The notes: generated from the sequence alone by a model not told the origin. Numbered from the stretch's first letter, positions 1 through 9,385 are shown. The stretch is DNA of 64,000 nucleotides from Nodosilinea sp. FACHB-141 (GCF_014696135.1 NZ_JACJPP010000020.1:1-64000); one strand, 5' to 3'. Numbers and translations are program-made.

Positions 1-29
1 CCTGCAACTCTCCCACCCCAAAAGAAAAA

Positions 30-49
30 CCCCCTGATTCATCAGGGGG
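30..49 (-). terminator. Rho-independent terminator, minus strand
   Basis: Perfect 8-bp stem (CCCCCTGA/TCAGGGGG) with a TTCA loop. Read on the minus strand it is followed by GTTTTTCTTTT, a typical U-tract; on the plus strand no U-tract follows. No minus-strand protein gene lies just to the right, so the transcript it ends is unexplained (see findings). Confidence 0.7.
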
Positions 50-501
50 CATAACCTTGTGTCACCCATGGGGGCACAACCTTACAGCGCGTGACACACT
101 GCAATGCCCCTACCAGAGAATTTTGCTGATCAAAGTATCTTGACTAGAGCAACTGCTGCGATATCGTTTAGAAGTTGCTTCAACGCCCTGTCTTGTGCAG
201 CAAAAAGCAAGATTTCTGAAACGCCCTCTTGACGAAAACTTTAGGAGTTTTTTGCTGAATAGACCGTTTTGCTGCTGTAGCTCACCTTACTGGATGAGGT
301 TACTTCGGTAGCGATCGCCCATCGCCGCAGGTGCAAATACTTAATTTATACCTGGAGATATATGACTAAAGTAACTCGCCCTCTCAAGCTAAAGCTAGCT
401 AAAAAAACGCTGGGGCAGGCTTGGTTAGAGGTTTTTACGTGGGAGCTGTAGGCTAGGAACAGCTTGCGATCGCCCTAAATGCTTCGTACCGTTATGCTGC
501 T
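50..501. other. Intergenic stretch before the first kinase gene
   Basis: No convincing protein gene on either strand. It must hold the promoter of the plus-strand kinase gene, although no clear -35/-10 pair could be fixed. It contains two imperfect direct copies of AAGGTTRTGCCCCC on the minus strand at about 46-95, just before the minus-strand terminator, which may belong to a small RNA. Confidence 0.5.
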
Positions 502-3153
502 ATGAACGTTCGGCCTTATTTGCGTCCTAAAACCTACGGCATAGCGGTTTTGAGCGTGACGATGGCGCTCCTGCTGATAGGGTTACTGAATCCGGTAGCC
601 GACATGGCTACGACCCCATTTTTACTGTTTTTTGGATCGGTGATAATCGCCGCCATGTGGGGCGGTGTTGCCTGCGGATTGCTAGCCACAGGGTTAGCGG
701 CCTTGCTCAGCAACTATTTTTTTATGTCCCCAAATGGTGGCCTGAGCTTAGATGCTCCAGCCATTATTCGGACCCTAGTATTTGTTACGCAAGGGGTTGT
801 TCTTAGCCTGCTGTGTGGCTCGTTTAGATCGGCTCGCGATCGCTTAGAGCACAGCTCTCTACAGCTGCAAGAAAGCGAGTTTTCTCTACGCCACACCAAC
901 CAGTGGGTGACGGCTATTTTAGAGAGCGTTACCGACGGCTTTTATGCTGTCGATTTGCAGTGGCGGTTTGTGTACATCAACCCCCAGGCGCAGCACCTAT
1001 TCAACCGTCCTCTAGAGGAGCTACTAGGGCAATCAATTTGGGAGGTGCTGCCAAACTTAGAGGGTAGCGCCATGGGGGAATCGTTTCAGCGGGCGATGAC
1101 AACTCGACAGCCGCTGATCGTTGAAATTCCAGGGGTAGCGCACCCCAATCGCCTGTTTGAAATGCACACTAACCCCCTGGAAAACGGGCTGGCCATCTAT
1201 TTTCGCGACGTGACCGATCGCAGAAATAGTCAGCGTCAGCTCTACCAGCAAATGCAAATGCTCGACTTGGCCAACGACAGCATTATTATTCAAGACCTCG
1301 ACACGGCCACAATTACCTACTGGAACCAGGGGGCCGCGCGGCGGTATGGCTGGTCGGCGGAGGCGGCGATTGGGCAATCGACCACAGATTTACTCAAAAC
1401 CGTTTTGCCAGAGCCCATGGAAGCGATTCGCGAGGCCATTTTGCAGGAGGGCTACTGGGCAGGGGAGTTGATGCAAACCACCCGCGACGGCCGCTCAATT
1501 ATCACCAACAGCCGCTGGACGCTGCAATCTACCCCGGCAAATGAGCCCGCCGCCGTTTTAGAAATTAGCTCTGATGTGACTGAGCAAAAGCAGGTGGAGG
1601 AGGCCCTGCGCAAGAGCGAACTGCACTTTCGCACCCTGGCCAACTCTATGCCGCAGATGTTTTGGACGGCGCTACCCAATGGCCAACTGGAGTACTGCAA
1701 CCAGCGCTGGTACGACTACACGGGCCTGACCCCGGCCCAGAGTTTTGCCCAGGGCTGGCTGGCGGTGCTGCACCCCGACGATCGCGATCGCGGCCAGGCT
1801 GCCTGGGACGAGGCGCTGCAAAAAGGGCTGCTGCTGGCCCTAGAAACCCGGCCACGGCGGGCCGCCGATGGTCAATACCGCTGGCACCTGGTGCGGGCGT
1901 TTCCCCTGCGGGATGAGCGGGGGGAGGTGCTGCGGTGGTTTGGCTCATCGACGGATATTCACGACCAGAAAATGGCGCTGGTGGAGCGCGATCGCGCCTT
2001 GGCCCAAGAGCGCGTCGCCCGGGAAGAAGCCGAGGCGGCCAACCGCATCAAAGACGAGTTCTTGGCGATGCTCTCCCACGAGCTGCGCACGCCGCTGAAC
2101 CCAATTTTGGGCTGGGTCTCGCTGCTGCGATCGCGCCCCCTCGACGAGACTACCCGCACCCGCGCCCTCGAAACCATTGAGCGCAACGCCAAAGTTCAAG
2201 CCGAGCTGATTGAAGATCTGCTCGATGTGTCGCGCATTTTGCGCGGCAAGCTACAGCTTAATATTCAGTCTGTGATGCTGTCTGACGTGGTGCAGGCCGC
2301 CTTAGAGACCGTGCAGCTCGCGGCCCGAGCCAAGGAGATCACCCTAATCACCAAATTTGACCCCGACCTAGGAAAGATAGCGGGCGACCACAACCGCCTC
2401 CAGCAGATCGTGTGGAACCTGGTCTCCAATGCCATTAAGTTCACCCCCAAGGGGGGTGCCGTCACCATCGGCCTGCGCCGGGATGGTAGCTATGCCATTA
2501 TTGAGGTGGCCGATACTGGCCATGGAATTAGTGCCGATTTCCTGCCCCACGTGTTTGAGCGGTTTCGCCAGGCTGACAGCAGCAGCACCCGGGCCTTTGG
2601 CGGACTCGGTTTGGGTCTGGCGATCGTGCGCTATCTGACAGAGCAGCACGGCGGCGAGGTGTCGGTGACTAGCCCAGGACTGGGGCAGGGGTCAACTTTT
2701 ACGGTGCGACTGCACTTGGCCACTACAGCCTCACTCTCCCCAGCAAGCGCCCCCCCCGGCGTCATCAGCTTCACCGATCGGCGGGTGCTGGTTATAGACG
2801 ACGATCTCGACTCGCTGCACCTGTTGACGGCCTTGCTAGAAGGCTACGGCATGGAGGTGCTGACCGCTAAATCTGCTGAGGAGGGCATGCACCTGATCGA
2901 GCAGCACCATCCCGATCTTCTAATTAGCGACATCGGCATGCCCGAGAAGGATGGAATTATGCTGATTCAGGCCCTGCGCCAGCGGCTAGCGGCAGAGGGG
3001 GGGCTGACCCCGGCGATCGCCCTGACTGCCTACGTCGATGGGCAAACGCGCGATCGCGTCCTCGCCGCCGGGTTTCAGCGTCACCTGAGTAAACCCCTCG
3101 ACCTAGAGCAACTGGACCAGGCCCTGGCAGAGCTGCTCGGCGGTAGCGGCTAG
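502..3153 (+). CDS. Hybrid sensor histidine kinase (membrane, triple PAS, receiver)
   Basis: An 883-residue hybrid kinase. Residues 10-115 form a hydrophobic KdpD-like DUF4118 membrane region. Three PAS-type segments follow (about 130-240, 245-365, 375-490), then HisKA with the phospho-acceptor His526 in MLSHELRTPLNP, a HATPase domain (NLVSNAIKFTP, GGLGLGLAIV) and a C-terminal receiver with acceptor Asp810 in LLISDIGMP and a KPLD lysine loop. It should sense a membrane or cytoplasmic signal and relay phosphate inside one polypeptide. No output-domain regulator lies next to it, so the final target is unknown. A kinase of the same plan without the membrane part is encoded convergently at 4068-6497. 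The start is the first ATG; no strong ribosome binding site is visible. Confidence 0.93.
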   Translation: MNVRPYLRPKTYGIAVLSVTMALLLIGLLNPVADMATTPFLLFFGSVIIAAMWGGVACGLLATGLAALLSNYFFMSPNGGLSLDAPAIIRTLVFVTQGVVLSLLCGSFRSARDRLEHSSLQLQESEFSLRHTNQWVTAILESVTDGFYAVDLQWRFVYINPQAQHLFNRPLEELLGQSIWEVLPNLEGSAMGESFQRAMTTRQPLIVEIPGVAHPNRLFEMHTNPLENGLAIYFRDVTDRRNSQRQLYQQMQMLDLANDSIIIQDLDTATITYWNQGAARRYGWSAEAAIGQSTTDLLKTVLPEPMEAIREAILQEGYWAGELMQTTRDGRSIITNSRWTLQSTPANEPAAVLEISSDVTEQKQVEEALRKSELHFRTLANSMPQMFWTALPNGQLEYCNQRWYDYTGLTPAQSFAQGWLAVLHPDDRDRGQAAWDEALQKGLLLALETRPRRAADGQYRWHLVRAFPLRDERGEVLRWFGSSTDIHDQKMALVERDRALAQERVAREEAEAANRIKDEFLAMLSHELRTPLNPILGWVSLLRSRPLDETTRTRALETIERNAKVQAELIEDLLDVSRILRGKLQLNIQSVMLSDVVQAALETVQLAARAKEITLITKFDPDLGKIAGDHNRLQQIVWNLVSNAIKFTPKGGAVTIGLRRDGSYAIIEVADTGHGISADFLPHVFERFRQADSSSTRAFGGLGLGLAIVRYLTEQHGGEVSVTSPGLGQGSTFTVRLHLATTASLSPASAPPGVISFTDRRVLVIDDDLDSLHLLTALLEGYGMEVLTAKSAEEGMHLIEQHHPDLLISDIGMPEKDGIMLIQALRQRLAAEGGLTPAIALTAYVDGQTRDRVLAAGFQRHLSKPLDLEQLDQALAELLGGSG

Positions 3154-3200
3154 GTCCACCTCTACTTCACCGCCGCCCCAACTCTATTTAAGGAAAACTC

Positions 3201-3887
3201 ATGAAAATTTTGATGATTTTGACCTCTCACGACCAGCTGGGAGACACCGGCAAAAAAACCGGCTTCTGGCTAGAAGAATTTGCGGCCCCCTACTATGTGT
3301 TCAAAGATGCTGGGGCCGATATTACCCTAGCCTCACCCCGAGGTGGGCAACCGCCGCTAGACCCCAAAAGCGACGCCCCTGACGCCCAAACCGAGGCTAC
3401 CGATCGCTTTGGCCAAGACCCCGACGCCCAGCAGGCCCTAGCCAACACCGCCGTGCTGTCTACGCTGTCAGCCACCGACTACGACGCCGTGTTTTATCCC
3501 GGTGGCCACGGGCCGCTGTGGGATCTTGCCGCTGACACCCATTCCATCGCCCTCATTGAGGCCTTCTATGGGGCGAATAAGCCCGTGGCCGCCGTGTGCC
3601 ATGCCCCTGGGGTGCTGCGCCATGCTAAAGCGCCCGATGGTTCGCCCCTGGTGCAAAACAAAGGCGTAACCGGCTTTACCAACAGCGAGGAAGCCGCCGT
3701 GGGCCTGACCGACGTGGTGCCCTTTTTGGTAGAAGACATGCTGAAGCAAAACGGCGGCAACTACTCCAAATCTGATGATTGGCAGACCCACGTGGTCCAC
3801 GACGGTCTCCTAATCACTGGGCAAAATCCAGCCTCCTCGGAAGCGGCGGCCCAAGCCCTGCTGCAAGCGCTAAGCGTCGCTCGGTAG
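3201..3887 (+). CDS. DJ-1/PfpI family protein (Hsp31-like glyoxalase/deglycase type)
   Basis: A 228-residue class I glutamine-amidotransferase-like fold protein. The nucleophile elbow is AAVCHAPGVL with Cys133. FYPGGHGPLWDLA and an early acidic residue match the Hsp31/GLO III-type branch rather than short PfpI proteases. Family members detoxify methylglyoxal or act as stress chaperones; which activity applies here cannot be told from sequence. AAGGAAAACTC stands just before the ATG as a good ribosome binding site. It lies 47 bp after the kinase gene on the same strand and could be cotranscribed with it. The gene ends at a perfect palindrome that separates it from the convergent second kinase. 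Confidence 0.88.
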   Translation: MKILMILTSHDQLGDTGKKTGFWLEEFAAPYYVFKDAGADITLASPRGGQPPLDPKSDAPDAQTEATDRFGQDPDAQQALANTAVLSTLSATDYDAVFYPGGHGPLWDLAADTHSIALIEAFYGANKPVAAVCHAPGVLRHAKAPDGSPLVQNKGVTGFTNSEEAAVGLTDVVPFLVEDMLKQNGGNYSKSDDWQTHVVHDGLLITGQNPASSEAAAQALLQALSVAR

Positions 3888-3941
3888 GGGAAGAGCGGAG
3901 GGTGCGATCGCGCCAGGGTCAAGGTTTGAGGCCCCCATTTT

Positions 3942-3969
3942 GTAGGGGCGTAGCATGCTACGCCCCTAC
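3942..3969. repeat. 28-bp perfect palindrome between convergent genes
   Basis: A perfect self-complementary sequence, GTAGGGGCGTAGCA followed by its exact complement, centred at 3955/3956. It lies between the convergent DJ-1 and kinase genes. The unit looks like the short intergenic palindromes common in cyanobacterial genomes; it may also act as a bidirectional transcription barrier, but no U-tract follows. Confidence 0.75.
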
Positions 3970-4029
3970 GGGACTCCTGCCTATGAATCGGGGTTTACCA
4001 AATCAGAACTGAGGCGCGAATTTGGGCAA

Positions 4030-4049
4030 GGGCAAACGCCGTTTGTCCC
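4030..4049. repeat. Small GGCAAAC-type palindromic repeat, copy 1
   Basis: GGGCAAAC and GTTTGTCC face each other across a 3-nt centre with one wobble mismatch. Related elements occur at 11242-11259 and 42575-42593, always intergenic, so this is a short dispersed repeat family rather than a gene-specific signal. Confidence 0.5.
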
Positions 4050-4067
4050 TATGAGGGACCTTTGAAT

Positions 4068-6497
4068 TTACGAACGAGCTTGGGTGAGTTCGACCACGGC
4101 CTGCACCAGCTTTTCCAGATCGAGGGGTTTGCTGAGGTGGCGCTGATAACCGCTGGCCAAAGACTGCCGCTGATCTTCGTCGCGGGCATAGGCGGTAAGG
4201 GCGATCGCCGGAATGTTCCCACCCTGGTCTGGAGGCAAAGCGCGCACCCGGCGAATCAGCTTGTAGCCATCCATCTCGGGCATGCCGATGTCGCTGATCA
4301 GCACGTCGGCATGCATGGTTCTGAGGGCGGCCAGGGCTTCGCTGGCCGAGCCGGCGGTAATCACGTTGGCCCCGTACTGCTCTAGCAGCACCGTCAAGAA
4401 CTCACGGGTATCGGCTGAATCATCGACAGAAAATACTCGAATGCCGCTCAAATCGAGGGCTGGTTTGGGCAGGGCAGCGGCGGGGTCAGTGCTCGTCTCC
4501 ACCGACAGCTGAGGGAGCCGAACGCTGAAGGTGGCCCCCTGCCCCTCGCCAGGGCTGCGGGCGGTAATGGTGCCACCGTGAACATCGACTAGCTGGCGCA
4601 CGATCGCTAGCCCCAGCCCCAGCCCCCCATGCCTGCGAGTAATGGAAATATCCTCTTGCCGAAAGGACTCAAACAGGTGAGGCAAAAACTCTGGGCTAAT
4701 GCCAATTCCTGTGTCGCTGACGCTAATTTCGGCCTGGTTATCGACGGATTTTAGAGTGACGGTGACCTGGCCGTCGCTAGGGGTGAATTTGATGGCGTTG
4801 GAGAGCAGGTTGCTGACGACTTGCTGCAGGCGCGCAGTGTCGCCCGCCACTTGAATGGTTGGCTCCAGATCGAGCTTGAGGGCGATGGTTTTAGTCGCTG
4901 CCGAGGTCTTCACCGTCTCCACGGCCGCTTCGACTATGCCAGCTAGGTAAACCGGCACCGGGTTGAGGTGGAGCTTGCCGCGCAAGATTTTGGCCAGATC
5001 GAGCAGATCGTCAACCAGCTGGGTCTGAAGCAGGGCGTTGCGCTCAATGGTGGCCAGGGCCTGGGCGGTTTTAGCCGCATCGAAGCTGCGAGTTTGCAGC
5101 AGCCTGGCCCAGCCCAGAATAGGGTTGAGGGGCGACCTCAGCTCGTGGGAAAGCACCGCCAAGAACTGATCCTTGAGTCGATTGGCCTGCTCAGCCTCTT
5201 CGCGGGCGATGCGCTCGCGCTGGAGCAGTTGCTCGCGCTCGTGCTCGCTCTGTTTGAGCGCGGTAATTTCGATAAAACCTGCGATCGCCCCTCGCACCTC
5301 GCCGCTGGGAGCGTAGAGCGGCACTGCTTTGCCATAGATATAGCGCACCGTGCCGTCGGGGTAGACAAACTCGATTTCATCGGTGACTTCCTGCCCGGTG
5401 CGAATGGCCTTTTGCATCGGCAGATCCTGGGGCAGCAGTTCTTGCCCCTGCTTGTACTGCTTAAACGGCAGCGAACCGCCCCCGACCCAGGAGTTGGCAG
5501 TGGACAGCGAGCCCGGCTCCGCCTGCATGAGCTGGTGGGCCATGCGGTTAGCGGTCATCTGAGAACAGTCGACATCGTGGGCAATCCAGATGGCGGCGGG
5601 GGTGGCTTCCATCAGGGCGGCCAGTTCTTCAGCCTGGGTGCGGGCGATGGCTTCGCTGCCGATTAGGGCTTGCTCAAAGCGCTTTTGCTCGGTGACGTTG
5701 ATGGCAATGCCGGTCATGCGAATGGGGTTGCCCGCTGTGTCGTAGAAGGTCTGCCCCCTGACCATGATCCAGCGGCGGCCGTCCTCAGGGTGGCCAATGC
5801 GAAAACTGACCTTCAGGTTTTTGCCCCGCTCAATGGCCTCACGGACTTTTATCTCAACGTGGGGGCGATCGAGTGGTGAGATGCTGGCCAGCCAGTTGTC
5901 GTAGGAGGGCTTTACCGTCAGGTCCAAGCCATAGAGGTGATAGTACTCCTCTGACCAGGTAACGTGATTGTTGACCATGTCCCAGTCCCACAGGCCGGCC
6001 TCAGCGCCCTGTTGAGCTAGGCGCAGCTGCTCTTCGCTCTTGCGCAAGGCGCCCTCCGTCGAGGGGCAATGGGTGGGCTGACCAGTAACAAATACTCCGC
6101 CGATTTGGCCAGCCTCATCCCAAATAGGGCTACAGGCCCAGTGATGCAGGGTAGCACCTTGCATAAAGTCGAAGGACTGCGATCGCCCGTTGGCAAACAC
6201 CTGCTCAATGGCGCTGCCTGCCGCTCCCCAGCCGTCAATGGCGGTGAGGGACTGTCCTTGGGCATCGGCCGGTAGCAATGGGGCGCAGGCCGAGTTGTGC
6301 AATAGGATGCGATCGCATCCCCAAATGCAGGCCATGGGTGTTTCGGCGCTGAGTACTATGCCCAGGGTTGTCTTAAGGGCAGAGGGCCAGGTGGCGGCAT
6401 CGCCCAGCGAGGTCTGTGACCAATCGCGCGATCGCAGCAGCGCGGCTAGTGGGGCGGGGCCAGCAAAAACAGCTTGGGTGGTTCCCTGAAGGGACAT
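4068..6497 (-). CDS. Hybrid sensor histidine kinase (soluble, PAS, receiver)
   Basis: An 809-residue hybrid kinase with no obvious membrane segment. The N-terminal 140 residues have a sensor-like pattern; two PAS segments follow (about 155-275 and 285-415). HisKA carries His451 in VLSHELRSPLNPILGW, then come HATPase motifs (NLLSNAIKFTP, SDTGIGIS, GGLGLGLAIV) and a receiver with acceptor Asp736 in VLISDIGMPEMDG. The catalytic and receiver halves closely resemble those of the 502-3153 kinase, so the two are probably paralogues with different sensors. GGGAG lies 7 bases before the ATG. The protein is likely cytoplasmic and its cognate output is unknown. Confidence 0.92.
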   Translation of the reverse strand: MSLQGTTQAVFAGPAPLAALLRSRDWSQTSLGDAATWPSALKTTLGIVLSAETPMACIWGCDRILLHNSACAPLLPADAQGQSLTAIDGWGAAGSAIEQVFANGRSQSFDFMQGATLHHWACSPIWDEAGQIGGVFVTGQPTHCPSTEGALRKSEEQLRLAQQGAEAGLWDWDMVNNHVTWSEEYYHLYGLDLTVKPSYDNWLASISPLDRPHVEIKVREAIERGKNLKVSFRIGHPEDGRRWIMVRGQTFYDTAGNPIRMTGIAINVTEQKRFEQALIGSEAIARTQAEELAALMEATPAAIWIAHDVDCSQMTANRMAHQLMQAEPGSLSTANSWVGGGSLPFKQYKQGQELLPQDLPMQKAIRTGQEVTDEIEFVYPDGTVRYIYGKAVPLYAPSGEVRGAIAGFIEITALKQSEHEREQLLQRERIAREEAEQANRLKDQFLAVLSHELRSPLNPILGWARLLQTRSFDAAKTAQALATIERNALLQTQLVDDLLDLAKILRGKLHLNPVPVYLAGIVEAAVETVKTSAATKTIALKLDLEPTIQVAGDTARLQQVVSNLLSNAIKFTPSDGQVTVTLKSVDNQAEISVSDTGIGISPEFLPHLFESFRQEDISITRRHGGLGLGLAIVRQLVDVHGGTITARSPGEGQGATFSVRLPQLSVETSTDPAAALPKPALDLSGIRVFSVDDSADTREFLTVLLEQYGANVITAGSASEALAALRTMHADVLISDIGMPEMDGYKLIRRVRALPPDQGGNIPAIALTAYARDEDQRQSLASGYQRHLSKPLDLEKLVQAVVELTQARS

Positions 6498-7525
6498 TAT
6501 ATTCTCCCGTAATGCCTGTGCACCTAGCGCCAGCAGCTCTCAACCCTAAAGGAATATAGCGGCTCTGCAATGCAACGCTGCGGCAGTAAATCACCGCTCG
6601 GTTAAATCAGCTGCCTGAATGGTTTTACTGACTCAAGCCTGGTTCAACCACAACTTCACTTGCCCAAAGAGCTGGACTACTAGGCCTGTATCGTTAGCTA
6701 TAGCCGCGAAACTATAGCTATGACTGATAATCATCCTTTTTATAGAAAGGGTGATCTATCTTAGGGTAGAAACCTTTTTTACTTTTAATTACGCTAACCA
6801 ATTCAGGCAATTAAATATTGGCTTCTATTAAAGCCAGTTAGTTAAACAAAGCGTTAAAAATACCTGCTGCAAACACTTAACTCAAATGTGCTGTCAACCA
6901 AAGCCATCGTCCTTGTGCAAAAGCTTGCCTTTGACTATATAGCTCACAAGAGGCTTAAAGGACATTTGTTATCACCTCTACTGCCTGGTTTTTCCTATGC
7001 TTTCTTTAAGAAAAGAAGCTACTTGATTTAAAAATCTTCTTTTATATCACTTTAGTTTTAAGCGAGGCTGTCGAATTTAAGTATTTGATTTTTACTGCAG
7101 AGAATAGCAATTTTAAGAAGAATATTCATAAATTAGATAGGTAAAGAGCGGTTTAGCTAACCATCCCATTTGAGAAGTCAAAAAATAATTTAAATGCTCC
7201 CTTAACATATAGAGCAGATTGGTTATTGACATAATTCTAAGCGCGATGAAAGAGTATACAGGAGCTGAGGGCCTGTGGACAACCTCTTCCCGTGGTTGTC
7301 CAAAAAATATAGCAAAAGACAGAGGCAAACGTCGTTAGGCGTATATCTTGGGAGCGATGTTGAGTCACTGCCGTTGTCCTAATGTTGGAATGCTAAAGCC
7401 AAAAACGTAGTGGACTATACCATAAGGCTTTGTCGCAAGGCTGACCATAAAACATCTTTGGTTTCTTTCACAACGGTTTTGGCTTTAAAGATAATTTGCA
7501 ACAATTAAGTTGAAAGGATAATTAC
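6498..7525. other. AT-rich intergenic region, about 1 kb
   Basis: Noticeably AT-richer than its neighbours from about 6700 onward. Short open frames on both strands lack ribosome binding sites and recognisable motifs. It must hold the divergent promoters of the kinase at 6497 and the exported protein at 7526. I see no clear repeat, tRNA or structured RNA in it. Confidence 0.5.
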
Positions 7526-7882
7526 ATGGAACACGTTCTACGTCGCCTAAATCGCAACCTGGCTCGGATTTCTATGGTGGTAGTAGCCTCGCTGTTTTTG
7601 CTATTAGGGATAGCTAACCCAGCAATGGCTTTTGGCAACTCAAGCAGCAGCCCCTCTGATGGCACCACCCAAATGAATAATCTCCAGGAAACGTCAGAGC
7701 GTGCCCTTGATGCTGAGCCTCGAAACCAGCAAGAAGTTCGGCGTAAAGCCCAGCAAGGCCCTAATGAAGTGCAAGGCGATGCTGACCTGCACACCATGAA
7801 TTCCCCCGCAGATTCTCAAACTGCTACCACCGTTCAGGATCAGATTGAAAACGTTCTAGAGAAAATTACCCCCGGCAACTAG
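7526..7882 (+). CDS. Small exported protein of unknown function
   Basis: A 118-residue protein. Residues 15-36 form a signal peptide (VVVASLFLLLGIANPAMA) with an AMA cleavage site. The mature part is short, polar, Ser/Gln/Asn-rich and has no cysteine, ending in a predicted amphipathic helix (VQDQIENVLEKI). Size and composition resemble the other small exported protein at 31174-31539, but I cannot show homology. GAAAGGA stands 9 bases before the ATG and a strong terminator follows the stop, so it is a single-gene transcription unit. The long AT-rich leader suggests regulated expression. I do not recognise a function. Confidence 0.7.
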   Translation: MEHVLRRLNRNLARISMVVVASLFLLLGIANPAMAFGNSSSSPSDGTTQMNNLQETSERALDAEPRNQQEVRRKAQQGPNEVQGDADLHTMNSPADSQTATTVQDQIENVLEKITPGN

Positions 7883-7928
7883 ACCCCGTTGGTACCAGCG
7901 ATGTCTTGAGCTACAGTCTAATGCCTCA

Positions 7929-7964
7929 AATCCCTCTCCTTGAAAAAGAAGAGGGATTTTTTTT
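7929..7964 (+). terminator. Rho-independent terminator
   Basis: Inverted repeat AATCCCTCT/AGAGGGATT followed by eight T residues, 46 bp after the stop of the small exported protein gene. Confidence 0.85.
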
Positions 7965-8057
7965 GGGCTGTCAATCTGTAAACGTACTGTACCTAGCAAA
8001 GTCTCCCCATCTTTACCAGGTGAAGTCTGTGAAGCTCATGGTGAAGGACTTTAGAGT

Positions 8058-8095
8058 GTTGATTCCTCCCAAGGGGGAGAAGGGGAGGAATCAAC
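8058..8095. repeat. 13-bp inverted repeat between convergent genes
   Basis: GTTGATTCCTCCC and its exact complement flank a 12-nt loop of AAGGGGGAGAAG type. There is no U-tract. It lies between the exported-protein gene and the convergent TPR gene and may be a backup terminator or a dispersed palindromic element. Confidence 0.6.
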
Positions 8096-8132
8096 AAGCA
8101 ATTTTCAGAGAACTCGGTGGCTGTCTGCCGAA

Positions 8133-8732
8133 CTAGCTAGTTTGGTGACTGTGAACGATGTCTTGGCAAAGCCGCTGAAGGTTGGAGTGAGACCCAGACG
8201 CTAGCGCTGGCTGAGCAACTCGGCGGTAGCTGCGGTGGGCCTCCTTAGAGCGCCCCAAGCGCTGTAGGGCAACGCCGCGAAAGAGCCATGCTTGGCTGTG
8301 CTCGGGGTTAAGCCAAAGGGCGCGATTGCAGCAGGTGAGTGCGTTTTCTAGACGGTTGAGCCAGATCAGCACCACGGCTTTTTGCACCAATAGTCGAGTG
8401 GTGGCAAACCCAGCTAGGGTTTGGGCCTGCTCTAAGCTGGCCAAGGCATCTTCGTAGCGGTTGAGGCAGGTGAGAGCTTCGGCTCGGTTGTGCCAGCTTT
8501 CGACATCGTGGGGTTCTAGGGCTAAGGCATACTCAAACAGCTCAAGGGCGTCTTCAAAGCGCCCCATCTCTAAGCGAATCTTGCCGAGTTCGCACTGGCC
8601 CATGGCAACGGTTTCGTTGTCGCAGGGAGGTAACGCCCTGGGAGCGGTGGCCAGAGACCGGCCTTGAGGTAGCGTTGCATTGGATCGAAGGCCAACGGGT
8701 GAGATTTGGCGATCGCGAACCATAGTTTTCAT
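8133..8732 (-). CDS. Tetratricopeptide repeat protein
   Basis: A 199-residue protein with about 45 leading residues of low complexity, then at least three TPR units: residues 45-80 (LGKIRLEMGRFEDALELFEY), 80-113 (WHNRAEALTCLNRYEDALAS) and 147-180 (AWLFRGVALQRLGRSKEAHR), with a degenerate unit between. TPRs are protein-docking scaffolds; no catalytic domain, signal peptide or membrane segment is present, so a cytoplasmic adaptor role is likely. AAAAGGA lies 7 bases before the ATG. The partner cannot be inferred from the neighbours. Confidence 0.85.
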   Translation of the reverse strand: MKTMVRDRQISPVGLRSNATLPQGRSLATAPRALPPCDNETVAMGQCELGKIRLEMGRFEDALELFEYALALEPHDVESWHNRAEALTCLNRYEDALASLEQAQTLAGFATTRLLVQKAVVLIWLNRLENALTCCNRALWLNPEHSQAWLFRGVALQRLGRSKEAHRSYRRVAQPALASGSHSNLQRLCQDIVHSHQTS

Positions 8733-8929
8733 AGCTTTGTCCTTTTCCTAGAGGGAATCGGTGCATTTCAAGTAACGGTAGTTAGCGGTTGTGGCAATTT
8801 TGTGTCGGTGGCGTCTCAGTCCCGTCTCGTCGGTGTTGCCCAGGCCAGATTTAGCTCTTTTGTCATAGTCTTGGCACAGCAATGACACACAAAAAACCTA
8901 CTCTGAACACCATCGTTAGGAGGTAGACG

Positions 8930-9328
8930 ATGGATCTGGAACTGTCCTGTAAGCGATATCAGCTTGATATTCCCCACGGCATTTGGCAAGAATTTTTTGC
9001 CCAGCTCACCGATGAGCACCGGGGCCGGTTGATTACGTTGAAGCAATTAGACCAAGAACTGGGCGACTTTAACGTGCTGTATCAAAAGCCGCTGTTTTCG
9101 ATCACCTACGACCAGCCCGACCACAGCAACGACTTGATGGTCACGGTCAACCGCTTTTTGGGCACCCGTGAGGCTGTTTATGCTCACCGCATTGTGTCTC
9201 CTCAAGCCGTCAGTATAGTTACTGATGAAGATGGGGCAATTCAGTCTTGCACCATCACCGATGAGGATTACGCCCAAACCGTCATTAGTTTTCAGTTTCA
9301 ACGGCTGAGCCCAACCGGAGGTTTTTAG
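8930..9328 (+). CDS. Conserved hypothetical protein (possibly DUF5335-like)
   Basis: A 132-residue soluble protein with no signal peptide or cysteine-rich motif. The pattern (IPHGIWQEFFAQLTDEHRGR near residue 15, then alternating hydrophobic strands to about 110) recalls the DUF5335 type of small beta-rich proteins of unknown function; this is a tentative match from memory. A perfect AGGAGG lies 7 bases before the ATG, predicting strong translation. It is transcribed divergently from the TPR gene and ends at a strong hairpin. Confidence 0.75.
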   Translation: MDLELSCKRYQLDIPHGIWQEFFAQLTDEHRGRLITLKQLDQELGDFNVLYQKPLFSITYDQPDHSNDLMVTVNRFLGTREAVYAHRIVSPQAVSIVTDEDGAIQSCTITDEDYAQTVISFQFQRLSPTGGF

Positions 9329-9353
9329 GGCTACGGTTTACTAACGTTTTTGA

Positions 9354-9385
9354 AAAGTGGTGCTCGATCGATCGGGCACCACTTT
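9354..9385. terminator. Bidirectional hairpin terminator
   Basis: AAAGTGGTGC and GCACCACTTT form a perfect 10-bp stem around TCGATCGATCGG. Short T-runs occur on both sides (AGATTTT on the plus side, TTTTCA on the minus side). It separates the convergent genes at 8930 and 9502. Confidence 0.75.

Noticed and set aside
4968-5666. 232-codon plus-strand open frame opposite the second kinase
   Set aside because: Mirrors the HisKA/PAS coding region in GC-rich DNA; no motif of its own.
7113-7328. 71-codon minus-strand frame in the AT-rich spacer
   Set aside because: No ribosome binding site, motif or coupling; expected by chance in AT-rich sequence.
7906-8136. 76-codon plus-strand frame after the small exported protein
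   Set aside because: It runs through a Rho-independent terminator and an inverted repeat and has no ribosome binding site.
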